Counted from the stretch's first letter, positions 7,573 to 18,331 are shown. The stretch is 44,342 bases of DNA from an uncultured Paenalcaligenes sp. (GCA_947632305.1 CANROS010000006.1:1-44342); one strand, 5' to 3'. Made by a program: numbers and translations. Notes: generated by a model from the letters alone, not told the origin.

Positions 7573-8595
7573 ATGACATTATCAGCCGACGATATAATCC
7601 AACGTGCGCAGACGCTTTTTGCCGAATCTGCTGACGCGGTGGCTTTGGAAAATGCCAAAGCTGTTTTTTTAGGCAAGCAGGGCGAAATTACTGCTTTGAT
7701 GAAAGGCATGGCTCAACTCAGCCACGAGGAAAAGCGAACTCGAGGCGCAGAGATTAACCAACTTAAGCGCCAAATTGAAGCGTTACTCAATGATCGTCGT
7801 GCCGAGCTAGCACAGGCCGAGCTAAATCAACGTTTGGCCTCTGAAGCCATAGATGTCAGCTTGCCAGGGCGTGGTCGTCAAATGGGTGGCATTCACCCAG
7901 TAATCAAGACTTGGCAGCGTGTCGAAGCTATTTTCCGTTCTATTGGTTTTGATGTGGCTGATGGTCCAGAAATTGAAAACGATTGGACTAACTTCACTGC
8001 GCTTAATAACCCAGAAAATCATCCGGCTCGCTCTATGCAGGATACTTTTTATGTGGACATGAAAGACCAGAGTGGTTTGCCGCTTTTGTTGCGTACGCAT
8101 ACCAGCCCTATGCAGGTTCGTTATGCGCGCATGCATAAACCACCTATTAAAGTTATTGCTCCTGGGCGTACCTATAGGGTCGATAGTGATGCCACGCACT
8201 CTCCCATGTTTCATCAGGTCGAGGGGTTGTGGATCGCAGAAGACATTTCTTTTGCTGACCTAAAAGGGGTTTACACAAACTTCTTGCGTGCTTTCTTTGA
8301 AACCGATGATTTGGTCGTTCGATTCCGACCTTCTTTCTTCCCGTTTACTGAGCCTTCTGCAGAAATCGATATGATGTTTAGCTCGGGGCCTAACAAGGGC
8401 AAATGGCTAGAAATCTCCGGTTCTGGGCAGGTGCATCCAGATGTAGTGCGTAACTTTGGTTTAGACCCAGAGAAATACATAGGGTTTGCTTTTGGTTCTG
8501 GTCTAGAACGTTTGACTATGTTGAGATATGGTGTAAACGATCTACGTCAGTTCTTTGAGGGCGATTTGCGTTTCTTAAAGCAGTTTAATTCTTAA
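7573..8595 (+). CDS. pheS: Phenylalanine-tRNA ligase alpha subunit
   Basis: PheS is the catalytic subunit of the alpha2-beta2 synthetase that charges tRNA-Phe. The 340-aa protein has an N-terminal coiled coil. Class II motif 2 includes [10 protein letters not shown] and FHQVEGL. Motif 3 appears as [17 protein letters not shown]. The complete length and the 21-bp gap to pheT support an intact pair. Confidence 0.98.
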   Translation: MTLSADDIIQRAQTLFAESADAVALENAKAVFLGKQGEITALMKGMAQLSHEEKRTRGAEINQLKRQIEALLNDRRAELAQAELNQRLASEAIDVSLPGRGRQMGGIHPVIKTWQRVEAIFRSIGFDVADGPEIENDWTNFTALNNPENHPARSMQDTFYVDMKDQSGLPLLLRTHTSPMQVRYARMHKPPIKVIAPGRTYRVDSDATHSPMFHQVEGLWIAEDISFADLKGVYTNFLRAFFETDDLVVRFRPSFFPFTEPSAEIDMMFSSGPNKGKWLEISGSGQVHPDVVRNFGLDPEKYIGFAFGSGLERLTMLRYGVNDLRQFFEGDLRFLKQFNS

Positions 8596-8616
8596 TCTCA
8601 GTCTGGGTCTTTACGC

Positions 8617-11022
8617 ATGTTAGTTTCTGAATCTTGGTTACGTACCTTTGTTAATCCTAGCTTGGATTCCGCTGAGCTTTGCCATCGCCTGACCATGGCT
8701 GGTTTAGAAGTCGAGGAATCCGTCTTGGCTGCACCTGCCTTTAGTGGGGTAGTGGTAGCTGAAATTGTAGATGTTGCGCCGCATCCGGATGCGGATCGCT
8801 TGCGCGTGTGTCAGGTCAGTGCTGGCCCAGAGACCGTACAAATTGTGTGTGGTGCGCCCAATGCACGCTTAGGCCTAAAAGCGCCTTTGGCACGGCTGGG
8901 CGCTGTGCTGCCAGGTGACTTTAAAATAGGCAAAGCAAAAATGCGTGGGGTGGAGTCATTCGGGATGCTGTGTTCTGCCAAAGAACTTGGTGTTTCTGAT
9001 GAGTCAGAGGGTTTACTAGAGTTGCCGGCCGATGCACCAGTGGGTGCAGATATCCGCGCTTATTTGGATTTGGATGATCACATCATTGAAATCAAAATGA
9101 CGCCTAACCGTGCTGATTGTCTTTCTATGTTAGGCGTGGCACGTGAGGTTTCTGCGTTAACCAGCCTGCCGTTGAATGTGCCTTCTCTTGAGCCAGTAGC
9201 CGTTACCATAACGGACACCTTACCGGTTAGTGTGGTTGCACCAGATCTGTGTGGTCGTTTTGCTGGTCGAGTGGTGCGGGGTGTTAATGCGGCTGCAGCG
9301 ACGCCAGCATGGATGGTGAAGCGTCTGGAGCGTGCTGGCCAGCGCTCGTTGTCTGCTTTGGTGGATATCTCTAATTACGTGATGCTTGAATTAGGGCGTC
9401 CCTCTCATGTGTTCGATTTGGATAAAGTCCAAGCTGGCCTCGAAGTCCGCTGGGGCAAATCGGGTGAAACACTAGAGCTTCTAAGTGGCAAAGAGGTCGA
9501 GCTCAATGAGCAGGTTGGGGTGATTGCATCCAAGGGTGTGCCCCAAAGTTTGGCGGGTATTATGGGTGGGGAAGACAGCTCCGTTAAAGCTGAGAGCACC
9601 ACTAATATCTTTATTGAGTCCGCGTTCTGGTGGCCTGAAGCCATCATGGGCCGAGCCCGTCAGTACAAATTTAACTCAGATGCCAGTCACCGTTTTGAGC
9701 GCGGTGTGGACTACGATCATGTGGTAGAACACCTAGAGCGCATGACGCAGCTGGTATTGGATATCTGTGGTGGGCAAGCCGGGCCAGTGGTGGACCAGCA
9801 GGTGAATCTGCCTGAGCAACCACAGGTCACAATGCGCTTAGACCGTTGTCAGCGAGTCTTGGGCATTCCAGTGACGGCTGCCGAGGTGCGGGCGACGTTC
9901 CAAGGGTTGGGGTTTGAGTTCACGGAGCAAGGCGACGAGTTCATTGTGACCTCGCCCACGTATCGCTTTGATATTCGCATCGAAGAAGACCTCATCGAAG
10001 AAGTGGCCCGTATTTATGGTTTTGAGCGTATTCCAGATCTAGCCCCTAAGGCACGGGCGGATATGCTTATTCAGCCCGAAGAGCTAAAGGGCCCGCATTT
10101 ATTGCGTGCTCAGATCGCCGCTTTGGATTACCAAGAAGTGATTAATTTCGCTTTTGTGGAGCAAGCTTGGGAAGAGAATTACGCAGGCAATCAGGATCCA
10201 ATTCGTTTGTTGAATCCGATTGCAAGTCAGCTGTCGGTGATGCGCTCTTCATTGATGGGTGGTTTGCTGGCTAATATTGAACATAACGCACGTCATCGTC
10301 AGTCACGTGTACGGGTGTTCGAGCTAGGTAAAGTATTTATGCGTGATGCGGCTACCCAAGACGGTGATTTAACCGTGGCAGGTGTGCATCAGCCTTTACG
10401 TCTGGCTGGAGCGGCTTGGGGTCCAGCTTATCCCGAGCAGTGGGGTGCTAAAACACGCGCGGTGGATTTCTACGATGTGAAGTCAGATGTAGAAAGTTTG
10501 TTTGGCCCTCGGGCAGATCAGCTACGTTTTGTGCCAGACGCGCACCCGGCGTTACATCCAGGGCGTTGTGCTCGTATAGAATTGGCAGGACAGACAGTGG
10601 GTTGGCTCGGAGAGCTGCACCCTCAGTGGCTGCAACAGCTGGATATCAAGTCTGCGCCTATTTTGTTCGAATTAGAGGCACAGGCGCTAGCTCAAATTGA
10701 TTTGCCCACGCTAACCCAACAGTCCCGCCAACCCGTGGTACAACGTGACTTGGCTTTCTGGGTGGATACGGCGGTGACCTATCAGCAAATTCGCGAAACA
10801 TTACACCAAGCGATAGCGGCTGATGCGGATTTAGCCCTTGTTAAATCGTTCCGTTTGTTTGATGTTTGGAAGTCTGATGACAAGGCGGCAGAGCAAAGCT
10901 TGGCCATGCGTTTTTGGTTGCAAGATGCCGAAGCCACCTTAGCAGATGAGCGGGTTGATAACAGCATGCAGAAATTGGTAGATGTGCTCACTCAAGCTCA
11001 TCAAATTCGTCAAAGAGCCTAA
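8617..11022 (+). CDS. pheT: Phenylalanine-tRNA ligase beta subunit
   Basis: PheT contributes tRNA recognition and editing of tyrosine mischarged onto tRNA-Phe. The 801-aa protein shows an N-terminal EMAP/tRNA-binding domain ([13 protein letters not shown]), the B3/B4 editing domain ([17 protein letters not shown]), the B5 domain and a C-terminal anticodon-binding FDX-ACB domain ([13 protein letters not shown]). Its stop codon shares one base with the ihfA start (TAATG), so translation is coupled. Confidence 0.98.
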   Translation: MLVSESWLRTFVNPSLDSAELCHRLTMAGLEVEESVLAAPAFSGVVVAEIVDVAPHPDADRLRVCQVSAGPETVQIVCGAPNARLGLKAPLARLGAVLPGDFKIGKAKMRGVESFGMLCSAKELGVSDESEGLLELPADAPVGADIRAYLDLDDHIIEIKMTPNRADCLSMLGVAREVSALTSLPLNVPSLEPVAVTITDTLPVSVVAPDLCGRFAGRVVRGVNAAAATPAWMVKRLERAGQRSLSALVDISNYVMLELGRPSHVFDLDKVQAGLEVRWGKSGETLELLSGKEVELNEQVGVIASKGVPQSLAGIMGGEDSSVKAESTTNIFIESAFWWPEAIMGRARQYKFNSDASHRFERGVDYDHVVEHLERMTQLVLDICGGQAGPVVDQQVNLPEQPQVTMRLDRCQRVLGIPVTAAEVRATFQGLGFEFTEQGDEFIVTSPTYRFDIRIEEDLIEEVARIYGFERIPDLAPKARADMLIQPEELKGPHLLRAQIAALDYQEVINFAFVEQAWEENYAGNQDPIRLLNPIASQLSVMRSSLMGGLLANIEHNARHRQSRVRVFELGKVFMRDAATQDGDLTVAGVHQPLRLAGAAWGPAYPEQWGAKTRAVDFYDVKSDVESLFGPRADQLRFVPDAHPALHPGRCARIELAGQTVGWLGELHPQWLQQLDIKSAPILFELEAQALAQIDLPTLTQQSRQPVVQRDLAFWVDTAVTYQQIRETLHQAIAADADLALVKSFRLFDVWKSDDKAAEQSLAMRFWLQDAEATLADERVDNSMQKLVDVLTQAHQIRQRA

Positions 11023-11333
11023 TGATTATGATGTCGATGGATAAAACCTTAACCAAAGCTGAGCTCACAGAATGCATTTTTGAGCAAGTGGGCTTAAACA
11101 AGCGTGAGGCGAAGGAAATAGTAGACGCTTTTTTTGCTGAAATTAGTGCCGCGTTAGAGCGAGGCGAAGAGGTGAAATTGTCGGGATTTGGTAATTTCCA
11201 AGTTCGAGACAAGTCCTCTCGTCCTGGGCGTAACCCTAAAACGGGGGAGTCCATCCCTATTTCTGCCCGTCGTGTGGTGACCTTTCATGCCAGTCAAAAA
11301 CTTAAGGCTGCGGTGGAAGGCACGCCCCAATAA
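11022..11333 (+). CDS. ihfA: Integration host factor subunit alpha
   Basis: IHF-alpha pairs with IHF-beta to bend DNA sharply at promoters, origins and recombination sites. The protein (up to 103 aa) has the HU/IHF signature ending [22 protein letters not shown]. Four in-frame ATGs (11022, 11028, 11031, 11037) are possible. The first overlaps the pheT stop and the last gives [10 protein letters not shown], the usual family N-terminus, so the exact start is uncertain. The pheT-ihfA-MerR order is standard in proteobacteria. Confidence 0.97.
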   Translation: MIMMSMDKTLTKAELTECIFEQVGLNKREAKEIVDAFFAEISAALERGEEVKLSGFGNFQVRDKSSRPGRNPKTGESIPISARRVVTFHASQKLKAAVEGTPQ

Positions 11334-11380
11334 GCAAAAAAGCGATTGTTAGCCTATACTAGCTACAAAGGATAAAGAAG

Positions 11381-11761
11381 ATGAGCGCTATGGATAATCA
11401 GAATTTACCCCCCATTCCAGCTAAACGCTATTTTACTATTGGTGAAGTCAGTGAGCTGTGCGAGGTAAAGCCGCATGTGTTGCGTTACTGGGAGCAGGAG
11501 TTCACTCAGCTTAGCCCCATGAAACGTCGTGGTAATCGACGCTATTATCAGCATCACGAAGTCCTGCTTATCCGTCGTATTCGGCATTTGCTGTACGAAG
11601 AGGGCTTTACTATTAGTGGGGCGCGTAATCGTTTAGGTGGCACAGGGCCAGTCGAAGTTCACCCTGAAGCTGCGGTACGTTTGTCAGGTGCAGAGCTTCA
11701 AGGCATACGCAAAGACCTATTGCATGTAAAAAATGTCTTGGATCAGGCTTTGGCTGGTTAA
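11381..11761 (+). CDS. MerR-family transcriptional regulator
   Basis: This 126-aa protein has an N-terminal MerR winged helix (YFTIGEVSELCEVKPHVLRYWEQEF, residues about 17-41) and the RRGNRRYYQHHEV wing. It lacks the cysteines that mark metal sensors, and its short C-terminal part predicts a dimerisation helix only. This is the type found next to ihfA in many proteobacteria; its regulon is generally unknown. Starting at ATG 11381 or 11390 makes little difference. It probably shares the ihfA transcript and ends at the terminator at 11796. Confidence 0.88.
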   Translation: MSAMDNQNLPPIPAKRYFTIGEVSELCEVKPHVLRYWEQEFTQLSPMKRRGNRRYYQHHEVLLIRRIRHLLYEEGFTISGARNRLGGTGPVEVHPEAAVRLSGAELQGIRKDLLHVKNVLDQALAG

Positions 11762-11795
11762 GGTTACACGTTTAGATTGTGTTTTGAACAAGGGA

Positions 11796-11821
11796 GTCCG
11801 GGTTTAGCCCGGACTTTTTTA
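11796..11821 (+). terminator. Terminator immediately before the DUF455 start
   Basis: The arms GTCCGGG (11796-11802) and CCCGGAC (11808-11814) with a 5-base loop run into TTTTTT (11815-11820). The next gene starts at 11823, so the hairpin occupies the place where a ribosome binding site should be. Confidence 0.88.
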
Positions 11822-11822
11822 T

Positions 11823-12677
11823 ATGAGTAAATCTTATTTACGTCAGTTAGCCCTAGAGGCTTTGTTATTAGCTGATCCAGTTGCCAAAGCGAGTTTTGTG
11901 AAAGATTTGCAGTGGCGTTGGGGCTTGCCAGTAGGAATCGGTTTGGTGTTAACTGAGCCCCTAGCCGGTTTGCCCGGCCGACCACAAAAACCGCTTATTG
12001 TCCCCCCTCAGCAGGTCAAGCAACGTTCTTTGCATACCATTGAAGGTAGAGCCACTTTATTGCATGCTTTGGCGCACATTGAATTTAATGCCATTAATTT
12101 AGCGCTGGATATTATCTGGCGTTATGACGGGATGCCCGAGAGTTTTTATGGGGATTGGTTATGCGTGGCTTACGAAGAAGTACAGCACTTCGAGCTATTG
12201 AATCAGCATTTGCAACATTTGGGCTATGCGTACGGCGATTTCCCCGCCCATGATGGCCTGTGGGATATGGCAGAGCGTACCAAAAATGACTTGGTAGCAC
12301 GTTTGGCTTTGGTGCCCAGAACATTAGAGGCGCGAGGTTTGGATGCTTGTCCTGTCGTACGTGCCAAGCTAGCACATGCTGGTGATGAGCAGGCGGCAGC
12401 CATTTTAGATATTATTTTGCGTGATGAGGTGGGGCACGTGGCGCTGGGCAATAAGTGGTACCGGTGGTTGTGTGAGCAGGAACACTTAGATGCGATAGCG
12501 ATTTACCCAGGCTTGGCCACGCAGTACCGTGCACCTCGTTTACGAGGGCCGTTTAATATTCCTGCTCGTCTAGCTGCTGGTTTTCATGCGCAAGAGATAG
12601 AGTATTTACAGCAACAAGCCTCTCAGCCTGCTACACGTCCGATTGTTCCAGCAGAGGGGCAAACTCCCCAAACTTAA
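11823..12677 (+). CDS. DUF455 ferritin-like protein
   Basis: This 284-aa cytoplasmic protein belongs to the DUF455 family, a predicted four-helix ferritin-like fold. Conserved acidic and histidine residues appear as HALAHIEFNAI, YEEVQHFELL and RDEVGHVALG, the expected di-metal ligand helices. Some relatives are annotated as tRNA hydroxylase-like, but the substrate here is unknown. The start directly abuts a terminator hairpin and has no visible Shine-Dalgarno sequence. The last 47 bp overlap the 3' end of the convergent sigma/anti-sigma gene. Confidence 0.85.
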   Translation: MSKSYLRQLALEALLLADPVAKASFVKDLQWRWGLPVGIGLVLTEPLAGLPGRPQKPLIVPPQQVKQRSLHTIEGRATLLHALAHIEFNAINLALDIIWRYDGMPESFYGDWLCVAYEEVQHFELLNQHLQHLGYAYGDFPAHDGLWDMAERTKNDLVARLALVPRTLEARGLDACPVVRAKLAHAGDEQAAAILDIILRDEVGHVALGNKWYRWLCEQEHLDAIAIYPGLATQYRAPRLRGPFNIPARLAAGFHAQEIEYLQQQASQPATRPIVPAEGQTPQT

Positions 12678-14163
12678 CTACGCGTCCAATAAATAAAATA
12701 GCGCCAGTCGGAGAGGAAGCACCTTGACTCGCTTCTAGTGTCATTTCAAATATTTGGCCTGATTCCACTGGGCCGATCAATTCGGCTGGCAACGTGACGG
12801 GTTGGTTGGGGTTAATTACCCCTAAAGAACGTATCTGAGTGTCGTTGGGGTGTTGGGTCCAAAGTTGAACACTTTGCCCAGTGGCGATCTCGGTACGGAC
12901 TTGAGGAGTGAGCAGCACGTGGCCTTCGGGATCTACGCTTAAGATCCAGCCAGGGGTAGTACTGAGGCCGGGGGCTTGAAGTACGGCACCGGCTTGAGGG
13001 CTCATTTGCACTAATTGCACTATGGGTGCTTTAGGCATAAAAGCCCAAATAGCAAAGGCACATAATGCGGTTAATACACCGCCTCCAATCCACCAACCTA
13101 GTTTAATTTTGCGTTCTTTTTTAGGAGGGGTGTCGTAGGCAGCCTCGATGAGCTCCGCTTGCGTTTGGGCGCTAAAGGAGGCTGGAGGTGAATCCAAAAC
13201 GGCACGTATGGGTTCTTTTTTGGGTGGTTTAATGACCGGTTCAGGGGTGCTTTGTTTGCCGTAATTCGGGGGATCTGGTGGGAGGCTATGGTCAGTGGGA
13301 GCGGTTTTTTCTGTATGCAGGATCTCTAGTAGACTAGCGCTTGGGGTCGTTGAGGAGACGGTGGCGGTAGGCTCTGGTGCTGGATTGGCTTTAGGGGTGC
13401 CTTGCGCCAATGCCTCGCTTAAAGGTAAGTGTAAATCTTGATAAATACGACTGAGCACATAAGCAGGAGGGGTGAGTTTAGGTAAGCAAAGCGCTAAATG
13501 GCTGAACACGTCCTCCCACAATAATAAGTCCTGGGTGGCGGTGGAGTCGGTTTGCAGCAACTGATGGGCTGGACTGGCTGTTTCGGCGTTATCTAAAAGA
13601 CCTAAGCAGTACTCGCCTAATAAAATCAGACTTTGATCCGAGTGGTTGTGCCAGCCTGTAAATAAGTGAGTTAAGCGCAGCAGGCCCTCTTGGAGGGAGT
13701 TTTTGGTTTGTTGAATGGATTCATGGCACTCTTTGGCAATCTCAGCATAATTAAAGCCATATAAATAGGCTAAAGCAATCATGTGTTTAGTCGCATCGCC
13801 TAGATGCTGAAATTGCAGTAGTTCAGGCGAAGCCGTGGCCGGAATATAAAATTGGCTTTTGGCTTTGGTTAGTGGACTAAGAGCTGCATTTTTTTGGCGT
13901 TTTTGTTGTGCTCTAAAGCGTAAAATGCTGTACATCCAGGCTCGTGCTGAGCCTAAGCTGGGGTCATAGGCACTGGCGTTACGCCAAATCAAAACCAGTG
14001 TTTCTCTTACTAGTTCTTCGGCATCCGAGTTGCGTTGCAGTAGGCTTTGGCCCAAAGCTAAAAAATGAGGCGCCTCTAGTTCATAGAGTTGCTTTAATGC
14101 CAAACTCTGTTTTTGAGCGCAGTGTTCTAACAATTCTTGGTAGGAGATGGTGCCGTTAGCCAT
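12631..14163 (-). CDS. ECF sigma factor fused to RskA-type membrane anti-sigma factor
   Basis: One uninterrupted 510-aa frame carries both partners of a usual two-gene system. Residues about 22-90 match sigma region 2 (SDAEELVRETLVLIWRN, GSARAWMYSILRFRA). Residues about 115-168 match region 4. Residues about 178-243 match a zinc-free anti-sigma domain (LLGEYCLGLLDNAE, LPKLTPPAYVLSRI). A Pro-rich linker (about 250-350) leads to a single membrane helix (about 355-376) and an RskA-like outer domain ending SSPTGAILFIGRVV. The region 4 recognition segment (QQTKNSLQEGLLRL) has lost basic residues usual in ECF factors. The fusion would tether sigma to the membrane unless cleaved. The signal is unknown. 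The gene is divergent from the suf operon. Confidence 0.85.
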   Translation of the reverse strand: MANGTISYQELLEHCAQKQSLALKQLYELEAPHFLALGQSLLQRNSDAEELVRETLVLIWRNASAYDPSLGSARAWMYSILRFRAQQKRQKNAALSPLTKAKSQFYIPATASPELLQFQHLGDATKHMIALAYLYGFNYAEIAKECHESIQQTKNSLQEGLLRLTHLFTGWHNHSDQSLILLGEYCLGLLDNAETASPAHQLLQTDSTATQDLLLWEDVFSHLALCLPKLTPPAYVLSRIYQDLHLPLSEALAQGTPKANPAPEPTATVSSTTPSASLLEILHTEKTAPTDHSLPPDPPNYGKQSTPEPVIKPPKKEPIRAVLDSPPASFSAQTQAELIEAAYDTPPKKERKIKLGWWIGGGVLTALCAFAIWAFMPKAPIVQLVQMSPQAGAVLQAPGLSTTPGWILSVDPEGHVLLTPQVRTEIATGQSVQLWTQHPNDTQIRSLGVINPNQPVTLPAELIGPVESGQIFEMTLEASQGASSPTGAILFIGRVVKFGEFAPLLEQSDV

Positions 14164-14243
14164 AAGCTCTGAAGAATAAATAAGTAAAAAAGTATTGTAG
14201 AGGCGCGTTGTGGATTAATCCGTAACAGAGTGCAGCAATCCAT

Positions 14244-14277
14244 TTGACGTATATAGTACCAAAGCGGTACTATATAC
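14244..14277 (+). promoter_or_regulatory. suf promoter inside a perfect inverted repeat
   Basis: The arms GTATATAGTACC (14249-14260) and GGTACTATATAC (14266-14277) are a perfect 12-bp inverted repeat around AAAGC. A TTGACG -35 box (14244-14249) and TACTAT -10 box (14268-14273), 18 bp apart, place the repeat over the spacer and -10 region. The next gene encodes an Rrf2 repressor, so autorepression is the simplest reading. The element also lies about 90 bp upstream of the divergent sigma/anti-sigma gene. Confidence 0.75.
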
Positions 14278-14303
14278 ATATATTGAAATAAACGAGGCGC
14301 TTC

Positions 14304-14792
14304 ATGCTGCGAATAAGCAAAATCATCGACTATGGCACATTGGTGTTGACACATATGGGCAGTGATCCAGCACGTGTATATAGCGCAGCCGAGCTTGCCG
14401 CAGCGCTGGGTCTTGGGCAGCCCACAGTCAGCAAAGTACTAAAGCTGCTTTGCCAAGATGAGCTTGTTGTTAGTTCTCGTGGCCCCAGAGGCGGTTATGC
14501 CTTATCGCGCCCAGCAGATCAAATCAGCGTAGCGCAGATTATAGATGCGCTTGACGAACAGCCATTTGGTTTGACCGAATGCGTGGCTCAGCCGGGCGCC
14601 TGTTCTGTAGAGCAAGATTGTCATATACGCAGTAACTGGCAACGAATCAACGATATTGTACGCCGAACCCTCGAAGATGTCAGCGTTGCTGATATGATAC
14701 GCCCAACTAATGAATACCCTTTAAAGCAATCCGACGGATTTATGACTAAATCTAGACGTCAGAGCAGCACTTCCACAGCGGAGTTATCCTAA
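14304..14792 (+). CDS. sufR: Rrf2-family regulator of the SUF system
   Basis: This 162-aa protein has the Rrf2 winged helix ([30 protein letters not shown]) and three cysteines spaced C-x6-C-x5-C in [14 protein letters not shown]. In the IscR group these cysteines hold an iron-sulfur cluster that reports cluster demand. It belongs to the branch found at the head of suf operons in Xanthomonas-type bacteria. The symbol refers to that role, not to the unrelated cyanobacterial SufR. GAGG precedes the start. Its stop shares a base with the sufB start, and the upstream palindrome is its probable operator. Confidence 0.88.
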   Translation: MLRISKIIDYGTLVLTHMGSDPARVYSAAELAAALGLGQPTVSKVLKLLCQDELVVSSRGPRGGYALSRPADQISVAQIIDALDEQPFGLTECVAQPGACSVEQDCHIRSNWQRINDIVRRTLEDVSVADMIRPTNEYPLKQSDGFMTKSRRQSSTSTAELS

Positions 14793-16240
14793 TGAGTACA
14801 GTTAATGAACACCTCGACACGTTCTTAGACCGTGATTACGAGGCCGGGTTTATTACCGAAATCGAATCGATCACTATCCCTAAAGGGCTAAGCGAAGACA
14901 CGGTTCGTCAAATTTCGGCAATTAAAAAAGAACCAGAGTTTATGCTCGAGTGGCGGTTGGCGGCGTATCGTCAATGGCTTGAAATGAAAGAGCCCACCTG
15001 GTCAGTCGTCAAATACGATCCTATTGATTTCCAAGACATCAGCTATTATTCAGCGCCTAAAAGCAAAGCGGATGGGCCTAAAAGCCTAGACGAGGTAGAC
15101 CCCGAGCTCTTGCGCACCTACGAGAAACTGGGTGTGCCTTTGCACGAGCGCGCTCGCTTGGCTGGGGTGGCTGTGGATGCCGTTTTTGATTCGGTCTCTG
15201 TGGCTACCACTTTCCGTGAGCAGCTCAAAGAAGTTGGCGTGATCTTCTGTTCTTTCTCTGAGGCTGTGCACGACTACCCAGAGCTCATCCAAAAATATCT
15301 GGGCACAGTCGTACCAGCGTCTGATAATTTTTATGCTGCACTGAATTCAGCGGTGTTTTCTGATGGCTCGTTTGTGTACATTCCTAAAGGCGTTAAATGC
15401 CCGATGGAGCTTTCCACTTACTTCCGTATTAACTCACCAGATACCGGCCAGTTTGAGCGTACCTTAATTATTGCCGAAGAAGGCGCTTCTGTCAGTTACC
15501 TCGAGGGCTGTACGGCGCCCATGCGTAAAGACAATCAGCTGCATGCTGCAGTGGTTGAGCTAGTGGCTTTGGATGATGCCAAAATCAAGTACTCCACAGT
15601 ACAAAACTGGTATCCAGGCGACAAAGACGGCGTGGGCGGCATCTATAACTTTGTGACCAAGCGCGGCGAATGTCGCGGTGCGCGCTCGCACATTTCGTGG
15701 ACACAAGTTGAAACGGGTTCTTCCATTACTTGGAAATACCCCAGTGTGATTTTGCGTGGTGATGATTCGGTGGGCGAGTTTTATTCGGTAGCCCTTAGCA
15801 ATCACCGCCAGCAGGCCGATACGGGCACCAAAATGATTCACATGGGTAAAAATACCACCAGCACTATTATCTCCAAGGGGATCTCTGCCGGTCATGGTTT
15901 AAACACCTATAGAGGCTTAGTCCGTATTACGCCGGGGGCAGACAATGCGCGTAACTATACCCAGTGCGATTCGCTCTTGATTGGTAAAACCTGTTCCGCC
16001 CATACTTTCCCAGTGGTTGAGGTACAAAACCCCACAGCAAGCGTAGAACACGAAGCCACCGCTTCGCGTATTGGTGAAGACCAACTCTTTTATGCTATGC
16101 AGCGCGGTATTTCGGCCGAAGATGCAGTATCTATGATTGTAAATGGCTTCTGTAAAGACGTGATTAAAGAACTACCCATGGAGTTTGCTGTAGAAGCTCA
16201 GAACTTGCTTGGTGTTAGCCTCGAAGGCAGTGTTGGTTAA
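14792..16240 (+). CDS. sufB: Fe-S cluster assembly scaffold protein SufB
   Basis: SufB, with SufC and SufD, forms the scaffold on which new iron-sulfur clusters are built. The 482-aa length and family motifs (FEGxxAP-equivalent [47 protein letters not shown]) are all present, including the conserved late cysteine thought to hold the nascent cluster. It starts one base inside the sufR stop and lies 13 bp before sufC, so the genes are co-transcribed. Confidence 0.97.
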   Translation: MSTVNEHLDTFLDRDYEAGFITEIESITIPKGLSEDTVRQISAIKKEPEFMLEWRLAAYRQWLEMKEPTWSVVKYDPIDFQDISYYSAPKSKADGPKSLDEVDPELLRTYEKLGVPLHERARLAGVAVDAVFDSVSVATTFREQLKEVGVIFCSFSEAVHDYPELIQKYLGTVVPASDNFYAALNSAVFSDGSFVYIPKGVKCPMELSTYFRINSPDTGQFERTLIIAEEGASVSYLEGCTAPMRKDNQLHAAVVELVALDDAKIKYSTVQNWYPGDKDGVGGIYNFVTKRGECRGARSHISWTQVETGSSITWKYPSVILRGDDSVGEFYSVALSNHRQQADTGTKMIHMGKNTTSTIISKGISAGHGLNTYRGLVRITPGADNARNYTQCDSLLIGKTCSAHTFPVVEVQNPTASVEHEATASRIGEDQLFYAMQRGISAEDAVSMIVNGFCKDVIKELPMEFAVEAQNLLGVSLEGSVG

Positions 16241-16253
16241 GGAATATTTGAAA

Positions 16254-17027
16254 ATGCTAAAGATTAAAGATTTACATGCCTCAGTAGAAGGTAAACAAAT
16301 TCTGCGTGGCCTAAACTTAGACGTAAAGCCAGGCGAAGTGCACGCTATCATGGGCCCTAACGGTTCCGGTAAAAGCACGTTGTCTCAGGTTTTAGCAGGG
16401 CGTGAAGACTATACGGTTGATTCTGGTTCTGTCGAGTGGCTAGGCCAAGACCTTTTCGAGCTCAATGTAGAAGAGCGCGCCCGTTCTGGTTTGTTTCTGG
16501 CTTTTCAATACCCCATCGAGATTCCAGGCGTTTCCAATGCGTATTTTTTACGTACTGCGGTAAACGCGGTGCGCCGTGAGCAAGGCAAACCCGAATTAGA
16601 CGCTATTGATTTCTTGAAACTGGTTAAACAAGAAATGAAAGACGTGGGTATGCGTGAAGAGTTCTTGCATCGCTCCGTGAATGAAGGCTTTTCTGGTGGC
16701 GAGAAAAAGCGCAACGAAGTACTGCAAATGAGCTTACTCGAGCCTAAACTCGCTATTCTTGATGAAACTGACTCAGGTCTAGATATTGATGCACTACGAG
16801 TGGTCTCTGATGGTGTGAACCGTTTGCGTTCCCCTGAGCGTTCTATGATTGTGATCACTCATTACCAGCGTTTGTTGGATTACATTGTGCCTGATTTTGT
16901 GCATGTGTTGGCCGGCGGTCGTATTATTCGTAGTGGTGATGCTAGCTTAGCCAAAGAGCTCGAAGAACGAGGTTACGGCTGGGTGCTTGAACAGGCGGGT
17001 GTGGATGCCAAAGGAGTCGCGGTATGA
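16254..17027 (+). CDS. sufC: Fe-S cluster assembly ATPase SufC
   Basis: SufC is a cytoplasmic ABC-type ATPase that reshapes the SufB-SufD pair. In the 257-aa protein the Walker A motif is GPNGSGKST (34-42), the signature is [10 protein letters not shown] and Walker B is [12 protein letters not shown]. The start is the ATG at 16254, behind GGAAT; in-frame codons further upstream lie inside sufB. The stop overlaps the sufD start (ATGA). Confidence 0.97.
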   Translation: MLKIKDLHASVEGKQILRGLNLDVKPGEVHAIMGPNGSGKSTLSQVLAGREDYTVDSGSVEWLGQDLFELNVEERARSGLFLAFQYPIEIPGVSNAYFLRTAVNAVRREQGKPELDAIDFLKLVKQEMKDVGMREEFLHRSVNEGFSGGEKKRNEVLQMSLLEPKLAILDETDSGLDIDALRVVSDGVNRLRSPERSMIVITHYQRLLDYIVPDFVHVLAGGRIIRSGDASLAKELEERGYGWVLEQAGVDAKGVAV

Positions 17028-18331
17028 CCTCATTGCCCACTTGGGTTAATCCATTTGTTGAACAAGCCGCCAATCAAGCCGCAAGTGCGGCTTGGTTAAG
17101 TGAGCTACGTCAGCAAGCCTTAGCGCGTTTTGCTAGCGAAGGTTGGCCCACTAGCCGCCTAGAAGCCTGGCGTCATACGTCGTTGGCGGTGATGGAGCAA
17201 AAAAACTATGCTCTAGCGCAGTCCAACACGGCCGCCGCTGAGCTATTGGCTGCATGCCAACAAGACGAAGATGCATACTGGGTTACCTTTGTTAATGGTC
17301 AGCTGGATGCGGCGTCTTCTACGCTTGAAAACACAGAAACAGGGTTGCGTTTGGCCTCTGTGGCCCAGCTTTTGCGTGATGAGAGCCAGACCCTAGCAGA
17401 GATCTACGGCAAGGTAGAAAATGGTTCCAGTCCCGAAGCGTTAAACTTGGCTTTGGCTCAAGACGGTGCTTATGTGCGGGTTCAAGCAGGGGCCAGCATC
17501 AGCAAACCCATTCATTTGGTGTATATCAATACGGACGCTCAGTCTGCGACGTTTACTCGTAGCTTCATTGCGCTAGAGGCGGGTGCCCATGCTACGGTGG
17601 TCGAGCACTACATCAGCACCGAAGACTATGCGGGTTTAACTAATGCCGTTAGCCGTATTTGGACCGACCGTGATGCAAACTTGATTCACTTGAAATTACA
17701 GAACCAAAGCGAACAGTCCATTCATCTGGCAGCAGTGGATGTGCAACAAGAGCAGTCGTCACATTACGAATCGCATTCGCTTTCTTTTGGGGCCAATTTG
17801 GCACGTACCGGTATTGAAACGCATTTCAATGGCCAGCACTGTCATGCGTTGCTCAATGGCTTGTATTACGTGAATGCGCGTCGTCATGTGGATCATTTCA
17901 CGCAAATTCATCACGAGCAGCCCAACTGTACCAGCCATGAGTATTATCGTGGTGTGATGGCAGATCGAGGACGTGGTGTGTTTTCGGGCCGTATTGTTGT
18001 ACACGAAGGGGCCGATGGTACCGACGCGATTCAGCGCTCTGATAGTTTGTTATTGTCTAAATTGGCACGTGCTGATACCAAGCCTGAGCTAGAAATTTAC
18101 GCTGATGACGTAAAGTGTGCGCACGGTGCAACGGTGGGGCAGCTGGATGAAGACAGCTTGTTTTACTTGCGCTCACGAGGCTTAAGCTACGAAGAGGCCT
18201 ATGATGTGCTGATTTATGCTTTTGCGGCCCAAGTCCTTGAGCGTATTCAATCAGACACATTGCGTAGCCGTGCCACCAAAGGCATTCAAACGCTTTTGCC
18301 TGGTGGTAAAAAAATCGGAGAATCCATTTAA
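17024..18331 (+). CDS. sufD: Fe-S cluster assembly protein SufD
   Basis: SufD is the SufB paralogue in the SufBC2D scaffold and is needed for iron loading. The 435-aa protein keeps the N-terminal helical part ([12 protein letters not shown]) and the beta-helix with [19 protein letters not shown] and [15 protein letters not shown], plus the late [13 protein letters not shown] motif containing the conserved cysteine and histidine. It overlaps sufC by 4 bp and sufS follows at 1 bp. Confidence 0.96.
   Translation: MTSLPTWVNPFVEQAANQAASAAWLSELRQQALARFASEGWPTSRLEAWRHTSLAVMEQKNYALAQSNTAAAELLAACQQDEDAYWVTFVNGQLDAASSTLENTETGLRLASVAQLLRDESQTLAEIYGKVENGSSPEALNLALAQDGAYVRVQAGASISKPIHLVYINTDAQSATFTRSFIALEAGAHATVVEHYISTEDYAGLTNAVSRIWTDRDANLIHLKLQNQSEQSIHLAAVDVQQEQSSHYESHSLSFGANLARTGIETHFNGQHCHALLNGLYYVNARRHVDHFTQIHHEQPNCTSHEYYRGVMADRGRGVFSGRIVVHEGADGTDAIQRSDSLLLSKLARADTKPELEIYADDVKCAHGATVGQLDEDSLFYLRSRGLSYEEAYDVLIYAFAAQVLERIQSDTLRSRATKGIQTLLPGGKKIGESI

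Noticed and set aside
15560-15895. Antisense 111-codon open frame in sufB
   Set aside because: No start signal and no recognisable protein; sufB is continuous on the plus strand.
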